Assembly (NCBI GenBank): GCA_032158295.1
Contig: CM063261.1
Span: 1,674,001 to 1,738,000 of the forward strand
Direction of reading: 5' to 3'
Length of the DNA stretch: 64,000 nucleotides
DNA from: Pycnopodia helianthoides
Lineage: Eukaryota; Echinodermata; Asteroidea; Forcipulatida; Asteriidae
Positions within the stretch are counted from its first letter, which is position 1, and every line of letters starts with the position of its first letter. Shown here one piece after another: positions 55,957-64,000 of this stretch. Position numbers and translations under genes: made by a program. The notes under the pieces are model-generated. The model did no database searches. It saw only the letters and a list, made by a program, of their open reading frames with translations, and was not told where the DNA came from.

Positions 55957-57142
55957 TCTTCATATGTTTGCTTATTGTCATCTTTGAGAGCAAAAGAAAC
56001 AACTATGTATTCTAAACGCTTTCTACATGTTTACGCTGCAGTCCTTCACGGAGCAATGACAGTGTTTCGTTGACAACAAAAATTAGTATTATTATTACCG
56101 ACTATTTTTTAGTAACTCAAGATTGTACACCTCTAAAAGCTAGTCAGAAGTTACTTTCTCCAAATAACATCTCAAGCTAATATCATCCGACTTAAATCAC
56201 CAAACCCTAAATTTACTCCGTCCAAGTCTGATCAAGTCACACATGCCAAATGTGCAGTAATTTTTACCCACGTGACGTCAAATGGGATGTAGAACTTGCC
56301 CAAGTCAAGACAAGTCATATCGTAAAATATTTTGTCCATACTTGGTCAAATGATAGAGATTTTAAATCGAGCCATATTAGTCCAGGGTGAAGATACTTGA
56401 CATGTCATTATTGTGTTTTGCCTCTTGTCAGCACAGGGCAAGCCAAAGGTCAAATTTGTCTGAGCAGTGTCAAATGTCATTATTTTCCCCTATATCATAC
56501 CTAAGTAGTACGTGCCAAAGTAATGCTGTAGACTAAAAGTTAATCTTCATTTACCAATTGATGTGATAGTTTTAGCATATTTTCTCATTAATATTCATAT
56601 GAATCCCAGATGCTACACAAAATAAACCACTTCAGCTCAGCTCAGCTCAATCTAAGTGTTGCCACTTTAAAAATGGCAAAAAATGTAAGTTGGCAATGAT
56701 GTGGAAAAGCTTGTGATAGCCTGCTTTATAATGGGTGCAAATGAAACAGAGGCTCTGATTGGTTGTCGGCTGATGAGGGGCTCGACCAGTCCGCTTGGCT
56801 TACCTGTACACCTTGCTGCTTTTGTTTGTTGTTACGAATCTAAGAGTGTCAAAATCAAGGGGTTTTTGGTTTCCAATTTCGAGACTCTCACAGATGATAG
56901 GTGGCGGCAGATATGTCGGGTAACAGACGACTTTGCAAATACTGGAAACGCGTGCGTTATTCGTGGAATGAAGTGCATGCTGGTCTAATTAGCAATGAAA
57001 CTTTGTCACTAACTAGACAAGAATGCCCCTCATTCCCTGGCAAACGTGCGCAATCCAAGTATTTGCGAAGTTATCTGTTCCACTGAGACTTTGCTAATGA
57101 CATCACAAGTTCAAACAGTGCCCTCACTGAGGTCAAAGGAAG

Positions 57143-57305
57143 CAGGCCTGGAATTTCATCCTTGAGAGGGCAAGGCCATTTTTCATTTTGCAAAAGGCAC
57201 CTCCAGTGGAAAATGCTAAAGTCTCTATTGGAGACTTTTAAAGGGGACCAAGAAGGCCAAGACTGGGGCAACGGAGGCCATGGCCTCTGTGTAATTCCCA
57301 GCCTG
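57143..57305. mobile_element. Foldback element, CAGGCCTGGAATT family, copy 4
   Basis: CAGGCCTGGAATTTCATC to GTAATTCCCAGCCTG, with GAGAGGGCAAGGCCAT and GGAGGCCATGGCCTCTG inside. Confidence 0.85.
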
Positions 57306-58342
57306 AGGAAGACCACTCATCGGCTGAGAGTTGTGTGTGGTGCATACTCATGTGCACCTTTCCATTGTTTGATCTCTGTGATGGTGGTCTCAGAAATGTA
57401 CGCTTCCCCTGAACTTTTTTAATGATGGAAAAAATACCCGCTATATCTGCTGCCACCTAGCGTCTCAAAGTTTCCCATTGTGATAAGTCTTAATTAACAG
57501 CTGTTCAAATAATTTATACACAGTTGATATCTTGTCTAAGCTATTTCCATTCGCAGTTCATCAAATCCTTGACGTTTCGCCGTTTGCAATGAAATATCAT
57601 TTGTCCAAAGCAGATGAAAGTTGTAAAATTATGACATTATGTTGGCAAATTTGTATAAAAATATGAAGAAATGACCTGGAGATTGTCAAAATAATTGTTT
57701 GAATAGATACAAATTTTAACTCTCCAATGTTTTGAAGTGTTTCAGCAGAGTATCCCTTCCCCTTTCCCAAGCCCCTCCCCCCCCCTTTTTACAGTACCGT
57801 TGTGTGTAAGAAGTACCCTTCTATTGCCTACAGTAGCATATAAGAGTAACTGGGCAAAAAGTAACATAATGTTTCAGTATGAGGCTGGTTCCCTGCTTAA
57901 ATATCTTTTCGTCAAATGAGTCCATGTATATTCAGATTGTTGTGTAGATTTGTTCTTGAGAACTTCTCTTGCCATTTGTACAAGTGCCGCAAAGTAGATT
58001 TCAGATTTCGAGAGACTACTTAGTTCTGAAAAGAACTCTCCTGCTTATCAACTACTACCTGTGCAAATAAGAAATCGGCTGGGACTACTACTTTCGTTTA
58101 GTGGATCAGGGGGCCTTCTCGTTATTAACTTCACTGCCGTGGAGTGAGTTCTTAATTGGTCTCAACGCTTCGACTAGCCTGCTCTAGTCATCGTCAGGAG
58201 ACTCTAGAGTGTTTGAGATGCCGGTCTCTTTACAGGGATTCAGAGGTTTCAGTGTAGAGCACTGCTCTGATTGGTTCTTCAGAGTTCTTCGACATAAAAA
58301 ACATGGAATACGAATGAAGAAAAGAGTTCACTGATGAGTTAC

Positions 58343-58441
58343 CTGAGACTGCACATTGACGTTGGCGCCATGGTCCACTAGGGCTTTCACAATTGGCTGC
58401 TGGCCGGCCAATGAGGCGATGTGCAGGGCGGTGTTCCCTTT
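58343..58441 (-). CDS. Ank: Ankyrin exon: repeat 3
   Basis: A 99-bp phase-0 exon for 33 residues, [16 protein letters not shown] at the start and GANVNVQSQ at the end. It matches the [13 protein letters not shown] repeat of vertebrate ankyrins. TALH forms the turn before the first helix. Acceptor TTTCAG and donor CAG|GTAACT. Confidence 0.95.
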
Positions 58442-58539
58442 CTGAAACGATGAAAACGTAATTGGAAGAAAATGGTAATAACTGTTTTAATAAATTTAAG
58501 TCAACGTTATGCCACTTTTCAGAAGTGTAACTTATTACT

Positions 58540-58625
58540 TAGGTGGGATTCGAACCAACGGTCTTTTCTTTGCTAGAGCAGATTTCTTACCACTAGACCA
58601 CCGAGCTAGCCCAACGGCTAGAGGC
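58540..58625 (-). mobile_element. tRNA-derived SINE, inverted copy
   Basis: On the minus strand, GGGCTAGCTCGGTGGTCTAG and TGGTAAG, then TTGGTTCGAATCCCACC: both A and B boxes are well kept. A real tRNA is less likely because the acceptor stem does not pair. Confidence 0.7.
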
Positions 58626-58684
58626 TGTTGGAATCCTATATTTTAGCAGCGGGTACAGAAATTATTAATTTTGGATCGGGGATA

Positions 58685-58810
58685 AAGTATGTCTGCTCTA
58701 GCATAGCAAAGGTCGTGGGTTTGAATCCCACCTAAGAGATATGCCTGTGGTTTTTTTCACAGGACTCGGGGAAAATACTTGAGTATACATACCGGTGTAA
58801 GGACAAAAAA
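58685..58810 (+). mobile_element. tRNA-derived SINE, second half
   Basis: CTGCTCTAGCATAGCAAAGG, then CGTGGGTTTGAATCCCACC and ATATGCCTGTGG match 55508-55690. Confidence 0.7.
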
Positions 58811-60840
58811 TCAAACAATACTTTTTATCACCGATGCAAAATTAGCATCTATTACACGTGCTGTTTATAGTACAACAAAGTAAGAAAACACAAATGAACC
58901 TGAAAGGAATTTCAAATCAACATCCATTAACATATTGTCGTGTTCACGGAAGAAATGCGTAAGGCTCTACGCCCTTCTTCCAGGCACATAAAGTAACATT
59001 TTCCAGTAACAAATGTCCAGAGGCAACAAAATGGCTCCTGACACACACAAAAAGGTGGCATTACTGTTACATTTTTGTGGCTAGAATTACCCCCTATGAG
59101 ATGTTTTCCCATTCCCATGCAGAATGTAACCTTCCTATGACTAATGAACGGCAGAAACCTGATCAAACTTTCACACTCAGTTGTTTTGAAATACAATTTT
59201 GCACATTAATTGCTTTCGCACTTTCTCCGGTGGCTTTCCGTTATGTCTTTCTTCCATGCACACGACGATACAGTAACTCACACCTAAACCTAAGGACTCT
59301 TACAAAGATCGGTTTCCCAGGAAAAGGTTCCATCAAACTTGAGCAAAACTTTGGGCTGGATTTTGCAGGATGTACATCGACATTTACAGTGGGTGGTTAA
59401 TGCCTCATATTTTTGACCATACTCAAAAGAGATTTTAACATGGTGTACCCGCAAACCTCTCTTAGATACTTCCACCATGCAAAGTTTCAAATTCTACAAA
59501 AGGATGTTTAAAAAAAAAAAAAAAAGAAGATTTTGGAGGTACATGCACACATAGCATCACATCGTGTACATGCACATGTATTTCTGTACTTTTTAAAAGC
59601 AGTTTAGAATCAACCTAATGTGGTCTAAAATATGGCAGAATACTCTTAGGAAACAACGTTTTTTTAATACTGAAAAGCATCTCTCCTCCAAATAACGCAC
59701 ACCCAGACTAATCCCACAACCGATTCCATGGCATTTTGCGCCAGCCATTTGACATTTTGATAACATGATATTCATGGACAAAGTCTAAGTGCCACAAATT
59801 TATCCAAAAAAATAATTCTATCGACGGACGGACGGAGGTCCACGTGGCTGCGACTTTATTCTTGGGAGGATATTGTCCATAAATCCCTTTGAATGATTAA
59901 ATAAACGAGATAAACTGAGCTCCGGTCTTTTCACGGTGGCTTTGTGCGGATGTTTAATAATAATAATAATAAAAAGAGAGCTTGTTTTGAACCTCGTACT
60001 CTCAACAACTCAATATCGAGGGGCATGTCGGTTATTATTACCCGTAGACTGTACTACTGATGCCAGCGACACCATCTTAGACCCCTGAGGAGTGCAGCGG
60101 GTTTTTTTTAGGCTGAGCTGGTGCACGCTTAGCTAATCAAACACGACCACCTCTTTATCCCCCTACGGGTTCCGACTGAATGCACTACCCGGGAGGGGGG
60201 GATCAGCAATTATTGAAATTGCGTCTGGGTTCGGGGACCCGTGATCTGAACACCCCCTTGTCTGGGGGTGGCGGGGCTGAAAAAAAGTACGCCGTCTTGA
60301 AAGATGCTACGAGCTGAATGCCGGACTGCTTTCAGCTGCTACTTTATACACTCTGTTTTGTTCTGTTTTTTTGTGTTTCTTCAGTCGAATGAACTGTTTT
60401 GAGGTTTTGCTAGTCATAGAAAGTGGGGGGGTCTCAGCAATTTTTTTTTTTTCTTTTTTTTTTTCATTTTTTTTCTTTTTTTTCTTGTTAACGTAAACAG
60501 TTTTATTTGTTTGCCACATAATCTGTTGGGTCTTGGACTAACTACTGCATCCCTATCTGAATCTAACTTTGCAGACACCAAATCTATGGAAAGGGGGTGG
60601 ATGAGGCCGTTATTTATAAAAGATTTAATGGGGGTTTTTATGAACAGGATTTCAATGAAAGATTTTGATATAAAAGGAAAATTTGTGGTGGTATGATTTT
60701 TAGCATTAACATTTTAATGGAATGAAGTATATTTTTTATGTTTTATTTTTTATATTTTCATAGCGCATTGGGACCTCTCAATGATAATTATGCGAGAACT
60801 GATTTATTATCAATTATGCAGAATAAGTAGACTGTTTTAC

Positions 60841-60939
60841 CTTGGTGGCGGCATCAACATTGGCTCCTCTCTTCAACAATTCCTTGACGATGTTCAGGTG
60901 TCCTTCTTTGGAGCTCAGATGAAGAGCATTCAGACCATT
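60841..60939 (-). CDS. Ank: Ankyrin exon: repeat 2
   Basis: A 99-bp phase-0 exon coding for 33 residues that begin [15 protein letters not shown] and end GANVDAATK. The NGLN.LHL.SKEGH start is the signature of repeat 2 in all canonical ankyrins, where it follows repeat 1. Acceptor CTAG and donor AAG|GTAAAA are clear. Confidence 0.95.
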
Positions 60940-62113
60940 CTAGAAGACACAAGAGAAGCAAAAGTGTGGAATAAGTTTACAATGTATGTATTTTTTCTTT
61001 TTCAGCAAGACAGAACTGCTAGGAGTTAATAATGTAAGGCAATTGTGTCAATAAACACGCTCGTACAATGTACAGTTTTCACTTATACTGTCCGACTGAC
61101 AGCAAGCCACATCATACGATCTTCTTAATAAACAATAACATGTCTTTCTTCTTCTTCTTCTTTTTTGGGGGTCCTTCCTCAACCCAAGTCGCCCTCGGCA
61201 ACCCAGGTAGTAAAGGGGGTCCCAATCACCACTTACAGTCAACGGATTAGCATGTTAGATTCTATTTGATGGTCCAATCATCAGATTCACCTGCTGTGAT
61301 AAGCATTTTTAAATTATGCAACGGCCCTCTGAGCAGACTTACAGCTCATCGTAGAATTTCAGCCAAATTTATCATGCAGGGATGTTTAGAATTTTCCGGA
61401 ATGTCCGAAACCAATGAAAGGTTAGCAGCTTGCGCCAACGAATCCATTAAATAAGTCTTCAAAGCTCTAGAATTTAATTTTTGATGTTGGTAATAAATCT
61501 ATTATAAAGTTCATTTTTTGCTGACCACAGGCCAACTTCATAAAGCTGTTATACAGCACACAAATTTCTGCTCAGCAGAAAGTGATCAACAGCAACAGTG
61601 TGAGTAAAACAAATATTGGATTGTAGAATTGTAAATTTTCCCCCATCAAAAAAAAGAAGATGTGGACATTTACACACACAAAAATTAAATATATTTCTTA
61701 CAAGTAGCTCTTTAAAGCGTTAATGTTATGAAAGGGTGGTTTGGTTTAGTAATAACCAGTTTTAACCACTAAGGTGTACCCTGGGGAAACATGGTAAAGA
61801 AGTTTAATAATTAACCATTACATGAATGTAGCATAGAGTCTAGCTTTTCACTTGACAATGTACATATTTGTTGTACATATTTAACAATGGATGCATTGAC
61901 GCCGTCATGCCTCAATCTTAGCCGATGATGAAACAATGGAAAACGCACAGCTATTTACACGCGGCAAATCACAGCCAATGAGCAACCCCTTTTTTAACCT
62001 CTAACCGAGGGCGCCCTACTCAACTGACGTCATGTGCATATTACCACCCTAAGGCAGGTCCACCATCATCCAGATTTTAAGTAATTAATCAATGACTATT
62101 TCTCTTTTTTTAC
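60940..62113. other. Intron; microsatellite and foldback remnant
   Basis: No exon seen. It contains a TTC-rich run near 61145-61162 and a fragment of the TTCATAAAGCTG foldback family near 61530-61720. The remainder is AT-rich unique sequence. Confidence 0.5.
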
Positions 62114-62161
62114 CTTGATCAGGTTGCCTTCCATGGCCATAGTTTGCAATAGCAGGTACAT
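62114..62161 (-). CDS. Ank: Candidate alternative first exon of the ankyrin
   Basis: Reading on the minus strand, an ATG at 62161 opens MYLLLQTMAMEGNLIK and ends at a good AAG|GTAAAA donor in phase 0, exactly what the next exon (repeat 2) needs. A stop codon lies in frame 15 bases upstream of this ATG; two further in-frame ATGs follow at 62140 and 62134. The text GNLIK resembles the GNLDK of repeat 1, but the exon stops before the second helix of that repeat. If used, the isoform would begin with repeat 2 and lack a complete repeat 1. It could instead be chance; there is no acceptor evidence either way. Confidence 0.45.
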
Positions 62162-62635
62162 CACAATCAATACTCATTAGCGGTACAGTCCTAAACGATC
62201 ACAAGTCTAAGTGTACTGCAGACGTTTTGTCCGTGTACAAAATTTAAACTGGCTGTGAACCAGCACAGACATATGATTAAATATGCACCTTAGCTTTACT
62301 CAAGCATGTACACTTGCCTCCTAAAAAGTTACGACTATGTAAATCAATCTGAAACTAATGTTATGTAACGTTTGTCCAGAGAGAAAGCAGCAAATGTACA
62401 TGTACATGTACCAGCCTTCATTTTGATATACATGTAGCAGTTAGATTATGTAGATACACTATATATACTAGATGTATACATACTAGTATATAGTGCTTTT
62501 CACACATTGGAGAAGGGTAACACTAACAATTTTATGTTGGTGTTTTTCCCCACCCCCCCCCCCTTTCAATATTTACATCACTTACAAAGATCACAGAGAC
62601 AAAAATAAAAACAGGGTAACAAGTGAATACAGTCT

Positions 62636-62794
62636 CAGGCCTGGAATTACACGGAGACCATGGCCTCTGCTGCCCCTGGTCTTGGCCTTGGTGCCCCTTT
62701 AAAAGTTTCCCATGCACTTTAAGATTTTCCAATTGAAGTGCCCTTTGCAAAATGGAAATGGCCTCGCCCTCTCAAAGATGAATTTCCAGGCCTG
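62636..62794. mobile_element. Foldback element, CAGGCCTGGAATT family, copy 5
   Basis: CAGGCCTGGAATTACAC to GAATTTCCAGGCCTG; same orientation as copy 1, with CCATGGCC and CTTTGCAAAATGGAAATGGCC inside. Confidence 0.87.
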
Positions 62795-63632
62795 CAACTT
62801 CCTAATCTTGTTTTTTCTTCGCAGTCCACCTTCCGTATTTAATCTAGCATTACGCGTTTGGCCAAAGAGTGAAATGGACCATGGGGAAAAAACATTCCAA
62901 GGTTCCTAAAGTCAGCCTAGAGCTCAGGCATGTTGTTTACGCGCCAACCCAACAACCTCATCTTGACTGCTTCGTTGGTTGGACAATTTAGTACAGTGGT
63001 CAAACGAAGAAAAAGAGTCTTCACGGAATGACAGTGTAGGCAAGGCAAAAAGAGGCAACGCATTTACTCGTCGTCATTGGACATAGATTTTTAATTTCTC
63101 GTCGGCTCTTTACCTTCCGCTGACCATGAAAGGGTCTAATCCAATCAGATTGCTTGTGTGATAAGTAAGTGAGCAAGGCTAATGTCGCAGAGCCACTATC
63201 ACTTATCTACCGATGGATCTGATTGGTCGTGACACTGCCGACAGGCAAGTGTCAGGACCTCTAGTCAGAGAGCCAAAAAACACTTCAATTTCAAGCGATC
63301 AAGTACATGTATTTTCAATTCTAATTCACGTGCCAGTGTGTACTGTTTGGCTTAACGTGAGACTCCGGAGGGGAGGAATGTGGGAAAGTCTTGAAAAGAT
63401 AACCAGCTTGTCTGTTCACAGTCATTGCAAAGTATACAGTGGAGTGTACAATGTTTAATGATGGCACAAATTAATTGGTCATTATTCATGATGCAGTATT
63501 ACATGTAATTATGTAACACAGAATAGCAATTTAAACAATTATGTCTAAATGAAATCATGTGAAAAATGACAGAAATTATGTAAACTAATTTCTAAATTAA
63601 TTTCTAGACCAAGAGCCTCCCAGATATTACGA

Positions 63633-63840
63633 GTACAACCATGAATACAATCTCTTTTGGGAGAAGTCTTGGTTCTAAGAAGAACCATTGTGGTCTTGAC
63701 GTTTCGTCTTCAGGAGAAAAATATTCCGTCGATTCTCCTGAAGACAAGCAGACTATACTGATCGAAACGTTGAGTTCACAGCAGTTCTTCGTAGAACCAA
63801 CCCTTCTCCCAAAAGAGATTTGATACATGGTTGTACCCGC
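63633..63840. mobile_element. Foldback element, GTACAACCATG ends
   Basis: TACAACCATGAATACAATCT and AAAAGAGATTTGATACATGG TTGTA form inverted arms of about 60 bp that include CTCTTTTGGGAGAAG and its complement. Inside lies another inverted pair around CTTCAGGAGAA. Confidence 0.8.
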
Positions 63841-64000
63841 AAGTTTACTACTGACAGTATACCTTCATAATTGCGTTATTATCACGTAATATTATAAAAT
63901 GTGTAACAAAAATTATGAAAACTTTATGTGTAACCACCTCATCATAGCAGCCATCAACCAGACCACGCAACAGACACTGGAATATTTCATCCAGAATCTG

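Larger units (their letters stand above)
54380..58342. other. Intron (4 kb) rich in small mobile elements
   Basis: No coding exon seen. It contains the TATA-flanked foldback at 54442-54720, a tRNA-derived SINE at 55508-55690 with a G-run, two CAGGCCTGGAATT foldbacks (55847-55956 and 57143-57305), a CAGCT short tandem at 56634-56648 and a region near 58100-58200 that matches, inverted, part of 43380-43470. Confidence 0.5.
58442..60840. other. Intron with SINE pair and poly-T tract
   Basis: No exon found. It holds two tRNA-derived SINE copies in opposite orientation (58540-58810), a poly-A run near 59511-59525, a GACGGACGG short repeat near 59823-59835, a TAA microsatellite near 59955-59970 and a long T-rich run at 60440-60485. 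Confidence 0.5.
1126..62161 (-). other. Ank: Ankyrin gene (ANK1/2/3 type), partial at both ends
   Basis: This span covers all exons read here. The predicted protein has, in order, ankyrin repeats 2-24, a short acidic linker, tandem ZU5 domains, a UPA domain, a linker, a death domain and a Glu-rich tail; that order is diagnostic of the canonical ankyrin family. Ankyrins bind ion channels, exchangers and adhesion molecules through the repeats and beta-spectrin through ZU5, and so anchor membrane proteins to the submembrane skeleton. Splice sites are GT-AG and phases agree from exon to exon except where single-base breaks are noted. Repeat 1 and the usual start lie beyond 64000, and the last coding exon lies below position 1. 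The identity is certain from many conserved blocks; whether it is the only ankyrin of the animal cannot be told here. Confidence 0.97.
62162..64000. other. 5' intron or upstream region; repeats only
   Basis: No convincing coding exon is visible. The stretch holds a CAGGCCTGGAATT foldback element (62636-62794), a second foldback at 63633-63840, an ATGTAC microsatellite near 62398-62412 and a TATATA-like stretch on either strand near 62459-62468, roughly 300 bp upstream of the candidate first exon. The exon carrying ankyrin repeat 1 was looked for and not found. Confidence 0.5.

Noticed and set aside
1..64000. Numerous open frames of 60-160 codons on both strands, including long ones at 33640-33951 and 34124-34555 on the plus strand
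   Set aside because: They overlap confirmed minus-strand exons or AT-rich introns, show no family similarity and no exon structure; the longest are shadows of GC-rich ankyrin exons.
63959..64000. Open reading QILDEIFQCLLRGLVDGCYDE before a GTGGTT at the right edge
   Set aside because: Cut by the window edge, not similar to repeat 1 or any ankyrin N-terminus, and the donor is poor.

Overview
The window lies almost entirely inside one large animal gene on the minus strand: an ankyrin of the ANK1/ANK2/ANK3 type, the adaptor that ties membrane proteins to the spectrin cytoskeleton. I read 45 exons or candidate exons (about 5.6 kb of coding sequence spread over 61 kb), nearly all bounded by GT-AG and with matching phases. 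The spectrin-ankyrin machinery, short phase-0 exons, a tRNA-derived SINE load and many small foldback elements fit an invertebrate animal. Sequence features shared with vertebrate ANK2/ANK3 (the extra ZU5 exon) together with the repeat content suggest a deuterostome, perhaps an echinoderm, but the species is an inference.

Layout in transcription order (high to low coordinates). 62.2-62.1 kb: candidate alternative first exon. 60.9-40.3 kb: ankyrin repeats 2 to 24 on seventeen exons, of which most are 99, 198 or 297 bp (one, two or three 33-residue repeats), plus one extra 105-bp exon (53066-53170) that looks like an additional or alternative repeat. 40.0-34.2 kb: acidic linker. 33.9-25.1 kb: the two ZU5 domains, including two tandem copies of a short exon that vertebrate ANK2/ANK3 carry once. 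24.7-23.9 kb: UPA domain. 23.2-12.3 kb: linker exons, several tiny. 11.8-11.1 kb: death domain. 10.5-1.1 kb: a string of 27-93-bp exons, mostly phase 0 and rich in Glu, coding for the C-terminal tail, which runs off the left edge. The N-terminal exon with repeat 1 is not in the window, and no stop codon that ends the full-length frame was found.

Three exons (34166-34582, 33628-33853, 11085-11251) each need a one-base correction for the conserved protein to stay in frame. In each case the splice phases on both sides fit only after that correction, so residual assembly errors are more likely than gene decay.

The introns hold several families of short inverted-repeat elements (one with five copies here), tRNA-derived SINEs, two clear tandem satellites, G-rich and polypurine tracts and a small cluster of ATGCAAAT octamers. 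I saw no second protein-coding gene, no autonomous transposon, no CRISPR array and no novel multi-gene system. The points most worth a second look are the duplicated ZU5 exon, the extra ankyrin-repeat exon, the microexon tail and the three frame breaks.
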